Assembly: GCA_017476085.1 (NCBI GenBank)
Contig: JAFVEJ010000021.1
Coordinates: 1-16,587, forward strand
DNA from: Alphaproteobacteria bacterium
GTDB taxonomy: Bacteria; Pseudomonadota; Alphaproteobacteria; RF32; CAG-977
Reading direction: 5' to 3'
DNA: 16,587 nucleotides
Each line of letters begins with the position of its first letter. Positions within the stretch are counted from its first letter, which is position 1. The notes under the pieces were generated by a model. It was not told the DNA's origin. It did no database searches and saw only the letters and a program-made list of their open reading frames with translations. Below, piece after piece: positions 5,926 to 13,086 of the stretch. The position numbers were made by a program, and so were the translations under genes.

Positions 5926-6152
5926 ACACGCTCTGCGTTCGCGGAAAAATAAATTTTAATCCTTTTCTTTTGCGAAATGTATAAATGACGATTTCTAAAG
6001 AGAGATGAAAGTCCGAAAACGCGTAAAAAGGTTTGTCGAAAAAGTTTTTCGAAAAAAATGATTTTTTTCTAAAAAAGTGTGGAAAAAAGAAAAAAAGTGT
6101 CTTATCATTCGATAATTAAAAGAGTTTAACTTATTTTTTTAAGAGGTTTCCT
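5926..6152. other. AT-rich spacer before the glucanotransferase gene
   Basis: No gene is seen in this spacer, the remainder of the 301-base gap after the ankyrin gene. It holds a 17-base palindrome TCGAAAAA-G-TTTTTCGA (6036-6052) and two exact copies of AAAAAAGTGT (6071-6080, 6091-6100) set 20 bases apart, about two helical turns. A GATAAT at 6111-6116 could be a -10, but it has no matching -35. The SD for the next gene is AAGAGG near 6141. Confidence 0.5.
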
Positions 6153-8789
6153 ATGGCTATTTTGAATGAGTATGAACTGCATCGTTTGGCTGTTATGGCG
6201 GGCATAGACAGCCATGCAACGATTGAAAACAAGCAGTCGTTGTTGATCGCTCTTGATGTTTTAAAACCTCAGGGTAATTTATCCGATCAGGAATATGCTC
6301 AGGAAATCAGCAAAACACTGAATAAAACGCTGGATGAACAGTATGCTTCTCCGCTCGGGCCCGTTTGCGTTATGCGCAAAGATCGTGAGAAGGAAGTTGA
6401 GTTTGTTGTTCCTGTCGGCCACGATCAGGAAGAATTGAAATGGTCCGTCAATGAAGAAAACGGCAATGTTCAGTCCGGAGCCGTGAAACTGTCCGATACG
6501 CATTTGAAGTATGATGACGAAGGCAAGCCGATGATTCGGGAAATCAACGGCGTTAAGTATGAAAAACGCGTTTTCACAATGCCGGCGGATTTTGATATCG
6601 GCTATCACAAGTTGGAAATGGAAATTCCCGGTCAGCCGAAAGCTTCAACCCGTATGATTTATGCGCCGACCAAATGTTATGATCCGATTGACATCGCCAA
6701 CGGCGGCAAGGCGTGGGGGGTTCCCGTTCAGTTGTATGAACAGCGTTCCGATGAAAATCAGGGAATCGGAGATTTTTCCGATTTGGCTGAAATTGCCGAT
6801 ACGATCGGTAAAAGCGGCGCCGGTATTTTAGGGGTCAACCCGCTGCACGCTATGTTCCCCGAAGCCGCGGAGGAAGCTTCTCCGTATGCGCCGGCCAGCC
6901 GTACTTATTTTAACCATGTATATGTTGATGTGACGGCTGTTCCCGAATTTGAAAAGAGTAAAGAAGCCGTCGCTTTGTACGATTCGCCCGAATATACGGC
7001 AAAACGCCGTAAAGCGCAGGATGCTTCCGATGTCGACTACACGGCTGCGTTTGAATTAAAAACGCCGGTTTTGGAAAAGTGCTACGAAGAATTTGTGAAA
7101 AATGGTTCGCCGGAACGTAAAGCGAAATTTGAAGAGTTTAAGGCAAATGGCGGTGAACGGCTGAAAGATTTTGCCGTGTTCCAGACGTTGTGCGAACATT
7201 TTGCCAAACAGGAACCGAAACTGACGGATTGGCGTGATTGGCCTCCTGAATATCAGGATTCCAAAACGCCGGAAGTGAAAGCTTTTGCTGAAGCCAATAA
7301 AGACCGGGTCGGTTTCTATACATACTTGCAGTTTGAAACGTTGAATCAGATGGAAAACGTTCAAAAGGTTTGTAAAGAAAGCGGCATGAAAGTCGGTTTG
7401 TATACGGATATCGCCGTCGGTTCCGCAAAATTCGGTTTCGAAGGTTGGGGATGCAAGGATCTGTATATGAAGGCGTCTGCCGGTGCGCCTGCGGACGTTT
7501 TGTCTCCGAACGGTCAGAATTGGGATGTGATGGGCTTTAAGCCGAAAGCGCTGAAAGATACGGCGTATGAACCGTTTATCGAGATGCTGCGCAATAATAT
7601 GAAAACAGCAGGCTGTACGCGTCTTGACCATGTTCTGCAGCTGGCTCGCTTGTATATGATTCCGGAAGGAAAGTCCGCTAAAGAAGGTGCTTTCGTTTAC
7701 TATCCGGTGGATGAACTGATGGCCGTAGCCGCTTTGGAATCCCATCGCAACAAATGTATGCTGATCGGTGAAGATTTAGGGCAGTTGCCTCCGGGCTTCC
7801 AGGATAAATTGATGGATCACGGGATTTTGTCTTATCGCGTGATGCCGTTTGAGCGTGAATGGGGATATCAGAACGGCGGAAACAATAATGCGTTCCGTCA
7901 TCCGGAAGAATATCCGCAGTATTCGACGGCGGCTCCTTCCACACATGATACGCCGTCTTTGGCCAGTCAGTGGACAGCCCGCGACGTTCATTTGAAAGAC
8001 TATCTGGGCTACTATGAAAGCGCGCAGCAGCGTGATTTGGAATTCCGCCAGTATGAGTCCCAGCGTTGTGCGTTGAACTGGGCTTTGACGGAAAAGGGCT
8101 GTTGGGACAGAGTCGGTGGCGAACCGGTTAAAGATCCGGCGCATGATACGCGTTCTTGTCCGGAAAAATATGAGCAGGCTGTTGCGGATTATTTGGGGCA
8201 ATCCCGTTCCGCAATGCTTTTATTCCCGTTCTCCGATATGTTCCGCACAAATTATATGGGCAACATTCCGGGAACACGTCAGCGTTCCGAATCTTCAGTC
8301 GGCGGTAAAGACAATAAGGTGTTTGAACAAGGTGGAGCCAGCCGTATTCCGTGGAAGAACTGGCGTCCGAAAATGCATTTGAAAGTCAATGAAATTAAGG
8401 AAGTTCCTGTTTTCAGAGATATTGCGAACATTTTGAACGGTTATCGTCAGTCCGGCAACGAACATTCAAAGGAAAAAGATCCGAAAATCGGCGAATTTAA
8501 GCGTCCGGGACGTACCGAAACGAAACAGCGTGATTCTAAACGCGTTGTTCAGCTGTATCAGGCTTTGGCTCAGAGCGGATACTTTAAGACGCATGCGTAT
8601 GATATTATTGCTTCTAAGTTCTCAGAAAAACGCCGTCAGCGTGATTTGCAAAAGACAGAAGAATTTAAGAAGAAATATGAAGAACGTCGTGCCGCAATAG
8701 AAGAAAAGAAGCGTCAGTATCAGCACAAGCCGGCGGCTCGGAAGATGGCTGTTCAGAAAAAACTGAAAGACCGGCAATCCAGAAATTGA
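6153..8789 (+). CDS. malQ: 4-alpha-glucanotransferase (GH77, amylomaltase/disproportionating enzyme) with C-terminal basic tail
   Basis: MalQ moves alpha-1,4-glucan segments between maltodextrins in the cytoplasm, in maltose or glycogen metabolism. The order is: a small N-terminal helical domain (LHRLAVMAGIDSHATIENKQ, about 9-28, onward), a beta-sandwich (about 65-170), then the GH77 barrel with GIGDFSDL, GVNPLHAMFP (N229) and SPYAPASR. Catalytic residues are visible: nucleophile D492 in TRLDHV, acid/base E540 in IGEDLG and third acid D599 in STHDTPS. The GAPAD..SPNGQNWD loop is intact, so the enzyme should be active. At 878 residues it is longer than E. coli MalQ (about 690). Much of the excess is after about residue 770, where the domain gives way to a charged region ending in a K/R/E/Q-rich helix (about 824-878, from SEKRRQRDLQKTEEFKKKYE). 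No other glycogen gene is in the window. The start is supported by AAGAGG. A terminator follows immediately. Confidence 0.95.
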   Translation: MAILNEYELHRLAVMAGIDSHATIENKQSLLIALDVLKPQGNLSDQEYAQEISKTLNKTLDEQYASPLGPVCVMRKDREKEVEFVVPVGHDQEELKWSVNEENGNVQSGAVKLSDTHLKYDDEGKPMIREINGVKYEKRVFTMPADFDIGYHKLEMEIPGQPKASTRMIYAPTKCYDPIDIANGGKAWGVPVQLYEQRSDENQGIGDFSDLAEIADTIGKSGAGILGVNPLHAMFPEAAEEASPYAPASRTYFNHVYVDVTAVPEFEKSKEAVALYDSPEYTAKRRKAQDASDVDYTAAFELKTPVLEKCYEEFVKNGSPERKAKFEEFKANGGERLKDFAVFQTLCEHFAKQEPKLTDWRDWPPEYQDSKTPEVKAFAEANKDRVGFYTYLQFETLNQMENVQKVCKESGMKVGLYTDIAVGSAKFGFEGWGCKDLYMKASAGAPADVLSPNGQNWDVMGFKPKALKDTAYEPFIEMLRNNMKTAGCTRLDHVLQLARLYMIPEGKSAKEGAFVYYPVDELMAVAALESHRNKCMLIGEDLGQLPPGFQDKLMDHGILSYRVMPFEREWGYQNGGNNNAFRHPEEYPQYSTAAPSTHDTPSLASQWTARDVHLKDYLGYYESAQQRDLEFRQYESQRCALNWALTEKGCWDRVGGEPVKDPAHDTRSCPEKYEQAVADYLGQSRSAMLLFPFSDMFRTNYMGNIPGTRQRSESSVGGKDNKVFEQGGASRIPWKNWRPKMHLKVNEIKEVPVFRDIANILNGYRQSGNEHSKEKDPKIGEFKRPGRTETKQRDSKRVVQLYQALAQSGYFKTHAYDIIASKFSEKRRQRDLQKTEEFKKKYEERRAAIEEKKRQYQHKPAARKMAVQKKLKDRQSRN

Positions 8790-8806
8790 TGTCGGAAAAA
8801 TAAAGA

Positions 8807-8835
8807 AAAGCCTCCTTGAAAAGGAGGCTTTTTTT
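8807..8835 (+). terminator. intrinsic terminator after malQ
   Basis: AAAGCCTCCTT and AAGGAGGCTTT form a perfect stem around a GAA loop, followed by a T run. It begins 17 bases after the malQ stop. Confidence 0.93.
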
Positions 8836-8878
8836 ATTTTGTCCTCGCGGAATCTCGTGTTAACAGCTCGCAATTAAA

Positions 8879-8926
8879 ATAAAAAGAAACCGCGGGAGGG
8901 TTTAGGCAATCTTTCCGCGGTTTCTT
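8879..8926 (-). terminator. intrinsic terminator of the leftward Cys-rich frame
   Basis: AAGAAACCGCGG (8884-8895) and CCGCGGTTTCTT (8915-8926) are a perfect 12-bp inverted repeat with a 19-base loop. Read leftward it ends in TTTCTTTTTATTTT. It faces the malQ terminator. Confidence 0.8.
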
Positions 8927-8928
8927 CC

Positions 8929-8951
8929 GAGCTTCATAAAATATGAGGCTC
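8929..8951. repeat. small hairpin in the 3' region of the Cys-rich frame
   Basis: GAGCTTCATA, a 3-base AAA loop, then TATGAGGCTC: ten pairs with one T-G. It lies between the stop codon (8963-8965) and the terminator of the leftward gene. The T-G pair forms as U-G only in plus-strand RNA. In the leftward RNA it is a C-A mismatch. Confidence 0.4.
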
Positions 8952-8962
8952 AAAGTTGTTCC

Positions 8963-9238
8963 TTATGAATCTGCTATGCATTGGCAGGGAAGATTCGGGT
9001 TTGAGCAAATGCAGGTATCATATTCCAAGTCAATGATCGTATCGTCAAAGACAAAAGTTTTGCGGGAACAAGTCCCTGAAGCATTTAAGTAATATCCGAC
9101 ACTGCAGTATGTCGTTGGCACATAACCGCTGCCGCCGTCTAAAAGTTTTTCCTGATAAAATCCTGTAAGTCCGTGGCGCTGTTCGTTTAAAAAAACGAAA
9201 GCAAACAGAATAATTGTAAATGAAAGGTATAGTTTTTT
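8963..9238 (-). pseudogene. small Cys-rich secreted-type protein whose start codon is missing
   Basis: Translating the minus strand gives 91 open codons ending in TAA. They begin with a signal-like KKLYLSFTIILFAFVFLNEQ, followed by a polar region with six cysteines (C-x11-C-x18-C-x-C-x6-C-x-C, ending PCQCIADS). A strong SD, GAGGAGG, sits at 9244-9250, just where a start should follow. But the codon before KK is CCT, the frame is closed by TAA at 9263-9265, and no ATG, GTG or TTG occurs in frame until codon 40. The nearest ATG (9250-9252) overlaps the SD, is in another frame, and stops after 21 codons. The T7 run at 9189-9195 is a possible slip or indel site: one extra T would join that ATG to this frame. 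It has its own terminator. I do not recognise the family; an extracytoplasmic disulfide-bonded protein is the inference. Broken gene, unusual start or sequencing error cannot be told apart here. Confidence 0.55.
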
Positions 9239-9252
9239 AGGTTCCTCCTCAT

Positions 9253-9594
9253 TTTTTTTATATTACAATAATTAGTTTAACATAAAAAAATATTTCTTTA
9301 AAAGAATGTTTTATTTTTGTTTATTTTTATTTGATAAATATTATTTTTAAATAGATAAAATTTAAATTTTATTTTTTAATATTGCTATAAAAATTTATTT
9401 TTTGTTTTTTTTAAGACATTGAATTGTTTTTGAGAGATGTTATTTGAGTTAGCGAATGTGTTGCGGATAATGTATAAAGAAGGGCTTGTAAAAAATAGGT
9501 TTTTTTCATTAACCCGCTCTTGACTGATCGCCAAGAATCTAGCAATCTATAAAGAAAACAGATATTTCTGTTTGTTAGAGGAAAGGAATTAATC
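9253..9594. other. extremely AT-rich intergenic region
   Basis: No gene is supported here. Bases 9251-9420 are almost all A/T. They include an 18-bp perfect palindrome (9355-9372, ATAAAATTT mirrored) and TTCTTT-A-AAAGAA near 9294-9306. Promoters for both flanking genes should lie here. On the plus side TTGACT (9520-9525) could be a -35 for the gene at 9595, but no good -10 stands at 16-18 bases. Confidence 0.5.
9556..9573 (+). promoter_or_regulatory. hairpin in the leader of the 9595 gene
   Basis: AAACAGA-TATT-TCTGTTT is a perfect 7-bp stem with a 4-base loop. It ends about nine bases before the AAGGAA SD (9583-9588). It could influence translation of the first gene of the block. Confidence 0.35.
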
Positions 9595-9957
9595 TTGTCT
9601 AATCAATATACGGAAGAAAATTTGATCCGTGCCGCATCTTTTCTTCCTTCTCAGCAGGAGAGGGAACAGCAGCAGGCGGATATTAATGCCGCCGCAGATC
9701 CGTTGTCCGCATTGCTTTATTCGGATGACCGTGAAACGGTTTTATATGGGATTTTCGGCGATTTGCCTGATTATGACAATCCGGAAATGGAAACGCTGTG
9801 GGATGAAGTGCTGGATGCCGATCCGGAAGAAGTGTACGAATATTGTTTCCGTAAAGGGATAGATCTGTTTCAGGATGACGGAAAACCTGTCCCCGGCTGG
9901 CGCGATATTGCCGTTATGTTAAAAGCCATAGAAAAAGGCATTTTGCAGTTAGCTTAA
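9595..9957 (+). CDS. hypothetical small acidic protein (TTG start)
   Basis: I do not recognise this 120-residue protein. It has no signal peptide or TM segment. Residues 1-30 are Gln/Glu-rich and helical (SQQEREQQQADINAAADPL), the middle is strongly acidic (LPDYDNPEMETLWDEVLDAD), and the end is a helical IAVMLKAIEKGILQLA. The start is TTG at 9595, chosen because AAGGAA stands six bases upstream and no in-frame ATG fits. The DUF502 gene begins 17 bases after its stop, with its own SD, so the two are probably cotranscribed. The highly acidic composition suggests a binding partner or adaptor, but nothing more can be claimed. Confidence 0.75.
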   Translation: MSNQYTEENLIRAASFLPSQQEREQQQADINAAADPLSALLYSDDRETVLYGIFGDLPDYDNPEMETLWDEVLDADPEEVYEYCFRKGIDLFQDDGKPVPGWRDIAVMLKAIEKGILQLA

Positions 9958-9973
9958 TTTTTTAGGAAAAGAG

Positions 9974-10642
9974 ATGTCCGATTCACCTGAAAGCGAAATT
10001 TCAAAAGAAAACGGAAAAAAGACGCTGGTGATGCGTCTGCGCAATTATTTTTTAACCGGATTGCTGGTGACGGCGCCTCCGGCATTAACGATTTATCTGG
10101 CGATTTTATTTGTTAATTTCATAGACGGAAAAGTTCGTCATCTGATTCCGGACGAATATAATCCCGAGCAATTTTTGCCTTTCGGCATTCCCGGGTTGGG
10201 CGTTGTCGCCGTTATCATCTTTTTAACCATATTAGGCGCTTTTACAACCGGTTATCTGGGACGTTTACTGGTTCGTATTTGGGAACGTATGTGGGAAAAA
10301 ATTCCCTTTGTTTCCGGAATTTATTCGACTTTTAAGCAGTTGTTTGAAACTGTTTTTTCACAAAAATCAAACGCGTTTCGTCAGGTCGTTATGGTCGAAT
10401 TTCCCCGCAAAGACGCATGGACGGTGGCTTTTGTGACTTCCGATGTGCCGTATATGCTTTCAAAAGCGTTAGATAACGAAGATATGGTTTCCGTTTATGT
10501 GCCGACAACGCCGAATCCGACTTCCGGCTATTGGAGTTTGTATCATAAAAAAGATGTGATTCCTCTGGATATTTCCGTGGAAGACGGATTGAAAATGATT
10601 ATTTCTTTGGGAATCGTTTCCAAAAGAAAAGAACCGGGGTAG
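9974..10642 (+). CDS. DUF502 family inner-membrane protein
   Basis: 222 residues, normal for the family. After a short polar N-terminus come two TM helices, about 25-50 (FLTGLLVTAPPALTIYLAIL) and 73-95 (GLGVVAVIIFLTILGAFTTG). The APP break in the first and the G/T-rich second are typical. The conserved region follows: PFVSGIYSTFKQLFETVF (111-128), a beta-rich soluble domain (QVVMVEFPRKDAWTVAFVTS) and the hallmark VPTTPNPTSGYW (176-187). DUF502 proteins are widespread in Proteobacteria and plants (LIKE-COV). Their bacterial function is not established, though a role in envelope or trafficking has been proposed for the plant homologues. An SD (AGGAAAAGAG) precedes the ATG. It is second in a likely two-gene unit and is followed by a terminator, which separates it from prfC. 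Confidence 0.93.
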   Translation: MSDSPESEISKENGKKTLVMRLRNYFLTGLLVTAPPALTIYLAILFVNFIDGKVRHLIPDEYNPEQFLPFGIPGLGVVAVIIFLTILGAFTTGYLGRLLVRIWERMWEKIPFVSGIYSTFKQLFETVFSQKSNAFRQVVMVEFPRKDAWTVAFVTSDVPYMLSKALDNEDMVSVYVPTTPNPTSGYWSLYHKKDVIPLDISVEDGLKMIISLGIVSKRKEPG

Positions 10643-10663
10643 CAAAAGTCTTCAGATTAAATG

Positions 10664-10695
10664 GCAGGGAAATGATTTTCCCTGCTTTTTGTTTT
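10664..10695 (+). terminator. intrinsic terminator after the DUF502 gene
   Basis: GCAGGGAAA and TTTCCCTGC form a 9-bp stem with a TGAT loop, followed by TTTTTGTTTT. It lies 21 bases after the stop and before the prfC start at 10751. Confidence 0.9.
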
Positions 10696-10750
10696 CTTTC
10701 AGACAGGGTTATGGTACAAACAAAATCATTTTTTATCAGAGGCTGAAAAG

Positions 10751-12325
10751 ATGTCTTTAGCAGAACAAACGGCACATCGCAGAACATTTGCGATTATTTC
10801 CCACCCCGATGCGGGTAAAACGACTTTAACCGAAAAACTGCTTTTATTCGGAGGAGCCATTCAAATGGCCGGCGCGGTCAAAGCCAGGGGAGAACAGCGG
10901 CGCGCCCGTTCCGACTGGATGAAAGTGGAGAGGGAGCGCGGTATTTCCGTTGCGTCATCCGTGATGACGTACGAATATCTGGGGTGCACGTTTAATTTGC
11001 TGGATACGCCGGGGCACGAGGACTTTTCAGAAGATACCTATCGCGTTTTAACGGCGGTTGACTCTGCCGTTATGGTGATTGACGCCGCAAAGGGTATCGA
11101 AGCCAGAACGCGCAAACTGTTTGAAATCTGCCGTCTGCGCGATGTGCCGATTATTACTTTTATTAATAAAATGGACCGGGATTCACAGGATCCGTTCGCG
11201 TTGTTGTCGGAAATTGAAGACACGCTGGCGTTAGAGGTTGCTCCGGTGACATGGCCGATCGGATCGGGCAGAGATTTTAAAGGGTGCTATGATCTGTTAA
11301 ATGATCGGTTAGTCTTGATGGAACGCGGGACAACGGCTGAAGCGGAAGTCTGCAACGGCTTGGGCGATCCGAAGCTGGATGCTTTGCTGCCGGCAGATTT
11401 AGTTGCAAAATTGCGCGAAGATGTGGAAATGGTGCGCGGCGTTTGTCCTGCTTTTGACCGTCAGGCGTATTTGGAAGGGATTCAGACACCGGTGTTTTTC
11501 GGTTCGGCGATCAATAATTTCGGTGTGCGTGAATTGATCGACGGCTTGGTGGAGTATGCTCCGTCGCCTCGGTTTCAGCCGGCTGTCGGACGCAAAATCG
11601 ATCCGACGGAAGAAAAAGTCACCGGCTTTGTGTTTAAAATTCAAGCCAATATGGATCCGAAACATCGCGACCGAATCGCTTTTGTCCGTTTGTGTTCGGG
11701 GCATTTTCAGCGCGGAATGAAACTGCTGCATGTGCGCAGCGGCAAATACTTGCCGATGCATAATCCGATTATGTTTTTGGCGCAGGAACGCGAGCTGGCG
11801 GACGAGGCGTTGCCGGGGGATATTATCGGATTGCCGAACCACGGGAATTTAAGGATTGGCGACGCTTTAAGCGAAGGGGAGCAATTAACGTTTACCGGCA
11901 TACCTTCCTTTGCGCCGGAATTGCTGCAGAAAATCCGTTCGACCGATCCTTTGAAGGCTAAGCATTTAGGAAAAGCGCTGCAGCAGATCGCGGAAGAAGG
12001 CGGCGCCAGCGTCTTCAAGCCGACAATGGGAACGGATTGGATTGTCGGTGTCGTCGGGTCTTTGCAGTTTGATGTTTTGGCTGATCGGATCCGAACGGAA
12101 TATGAAATTCCCGTGATATTTGAGCCGACAGCTCTTTATACGGCGCGTTGGGTCAAAGCGGAAACATCGGCTGATATGGAATCTTTCGTCAAAATGAATA
12201 AAGCGGCTTTGGCAACGGATCACGATAACGAATGGGTGTTTTTGGCGCGCAATGCATGGCATTTGAATAAAACTGCCGAAGATTTTCCTAAAATTAAACT
12301 ATTGGAAACACGTCAAAACGCGTAA
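10751..12325 (+). CDS. prfC: peptide chain release factor 3 (RF3), translational GTPase
   Basis: RF3 is a GTPase that removes RF1/RF2 from the ribosome after peptide release. The 524-residue length matches the E. coli protein (529). GTPase motifs are all present: G1 SHPDAGKTT (17-25), the switch I region with SDWMKVERERGISVASSV, G3 DTPGHEDF (85-92) and G4 NKMD (139-142). The phrase SDWM..E..RGISV..SVM separates RF3 from EF-G and LepA. The later domain has the RF3-type VTGFVFKIQANMDPKHRDRI and GSLQFDVLADRI. The start ATG is preceded by a weak AGAGG. The gene stands alone: a terminator lies just upstream and no close gene follows. No clear terminator was found in the next 170 bases. Confidence 0.97.
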   Translation: MSLAEQTAHRRTFAIISHPDAGKTTLTEKLLLFGGAIQMAGAVKARGEQRRARSDWMKVERERGISVASSVMTYEYLGCTFNLLDTPGHEDFSEDTYRVLTAVDSAVMVIDAAKGIEARTRKLFEICRLRDVPIITFINKMDRDSQDPFALLSEIEDTLALEVAPVTWPIGSGRDFKGCYDLLNDRLVLMERGTTAEAEVCNGLGDPKLDALLPADLVAKLREDVEMVRGVCPAFDRQAYLEGIQTPVFFGSAINNFGVRELIDGLVEYAPSPRFQPAVGRKIDPTEEKVTGFVFKIQANMDPKHRDRIAFVRLCSGHFQRGMKLLHVRSGKYLPMHNPIMFLAQERELADEALPGDIIGLPNHGNLRIGDALSEGEQLTFTGIPSFAPELLQKIRSTDPLKAKHLGKALQQIAEEGGASVFKPTMGTDWIVGVVGSLQFDVLADRIRTEYEIPVIFEPTALYTARWVKAETSADMESFVKMNKAALATDHDNEWVFLARNAWHLNKTAEDFPKIKLLETRQNA

Positions 12326-12432
12326 TTCTTTATTTTACTTCTTTATTCTGTGCGGATTTTTTTTAAGAAGGAGTTTGTTTAAAAACGTTTTTACGTTGTT
12401 TTAGTTTTTTTATGATGCAATAAAAAAAAGCA

Positions 12433-12460
12433 ACAGCTTGAAAACGAACGGAAAAGCTGT
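12433..12460. promoter_or_regulatory. dyad over the promoter of the 12498 gene (candidate operator)
   Basis: ACAGCTT (12433-12439) and AAGCTGT (12454-12460) are a perfect inverted repeat. Their starts are 21 bases apart, about two helical turns. One arm overlaps the -35 and the other touches the -10, as expected for a dimeric repressor site. Confidence 0.4.
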
Positions 12461-12465
12461 ATAAT
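12438..12465 (+). promoter_or_regulatory. sigma70-type promoter of the 12498 gene
   Basis: TTGAAA (12438-12443), a 16-base spacer, and a perfect TATAAT (12460-12465). The start would be near 12472, about 26 bases before the ATG. Confidence 0.75.
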
Positions 12466-12497
12466 TTGGACAACGTCTCATTGAACAGGAAAATAAC

Positions 12498-12866
12498 ATG
12501 GATATTAACGAATTACCCTCTCCGCAGTTTGTTATTAATGAAGCCGGAATGATTTCCGTTTTTTTGCCAGCTTTCGAAGGAGAGCCTAAAGCGCCGGTTT
12601 TATCTAAAAAGGATGATAAAACTTTGCATTTTCAACGTTCGGCTGAAGGGGATATTTTACTGACAAATATCGATGAAGCCGTTATGCAGGCGTTGGCGGA
12701 AGTTAAAAAGATATTGGTTATTGAAACAAATGTTTTGAGAAGTATCGATGTCTTGGATAAGGCGTTGTCCGCTTACATTAAATCAGAAGAACCAAATCCG
12801 GACGAAGCGCAAAAAGAAATTATGGATACGATCGAACGCGCATATGAAGTTGCGGTGAATATGTAA
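12498..12866 (+). CDS. hypothetical small cytosolic protein
   Basis: I do not recognise this 122-residue protein. It has no signal peptide or TM helix. The first 60 residues look beta-rich (FVINEAGMISVFLPAF, KTLHFQRSAEGDILLTNI). From about residue 59 the chain is predicted mostly helical (DEAVMQALAEVKKILVIETN, VLRSIDVLDKALSAYIKS), ending in a Pro/Asp break and a last helix (EIMDTIERAYEVAVNM). It is acidic overall. The start has AGGAAA about eight bases upstream and a good promoter, and a strong terminator follows, so it is a real monocistronic gene. Nothing in the neighbourhood indicates its role. Confidence 0.8.
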   Translation: MDINELPSPQFVINEAGMISVFLPAFEGEPKAPVLSKKDDKTLHFQRSAEGDILLTNIDEAVMQALAEVKKILVIETNVLRSIDVLDKALSAYIKSEEPNPDEAQKEIMDTIERAYEVAVNM

Positions 12867-12883
12867 TTTTTGAAATATTCGGA

Positions 12884-12929
12884 AAAAAACAGGTGATTCG
12901 AAATGTTAAGCGAATTGCCTGTTTTTTTT
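12884..12929 (+). terminator. intrinsic terminator after the 12498 gene
   Basis: AAAAAACAGG (12884-12893) pairs with CCTGTTTTTT (12918-12927). The stem continues inward through two G-U pairs to GATTCG/CGAATT, giving about 17 pairs and a 10-base loop, with a T-run of eight. Confidence 0.92.
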
Positions 12930-13021
12930 GTTTTGAAGAGGCGTTTTGACAAAAAAAACATTAGTAACAAAAGGATTTTAAGGCATAAAATCGAAAAACG
13001 ATCTTTTTTTTGGAAAAATAT

Positions 13022-13050
13022 TTGACAAAAATCAAAATTGTATATACATT
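13022..13050 (+). promoter_or_regulatory. promoter of the 13087 gene with FNR/FixK-like box
   Basis: A consensus TTGACA (13022-13027), a 17-base spacer and TACATT (13045-13050). The -35 is also the left half of TTGAC-AAAA-ATCAA (13022-13035), which matches the FNR-type TTGAT-N4-ATCAA in nine of ten fixed bases. Its centre is about 28 bases before the predicted start, so a bound regulator would block RNA polymerase rather than activate it. Confidence 0.6.
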
Positions 13051-13086
13051 AATCTTAAAGCTTGATTTTTATAGAGGAGAGTTAAA

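Noticed and set aside
9186..9196. Programmed -1 frameshift at the T7 run in the Cys-rich frame
   Set aside because: The zero frame reads TTT TTT TAA, not the classical X-XXY-YYZ arrangement. The ATG of that frame overlaps the SD. An indel or lost start codon is simpler.
9437..9523. 28-codon plus-strand frame that could be a leader peptide
   Set aside because: It has no Shine-Dalgarno, no regulatory codon run and no attenuator-like pair of hairpins downstream.
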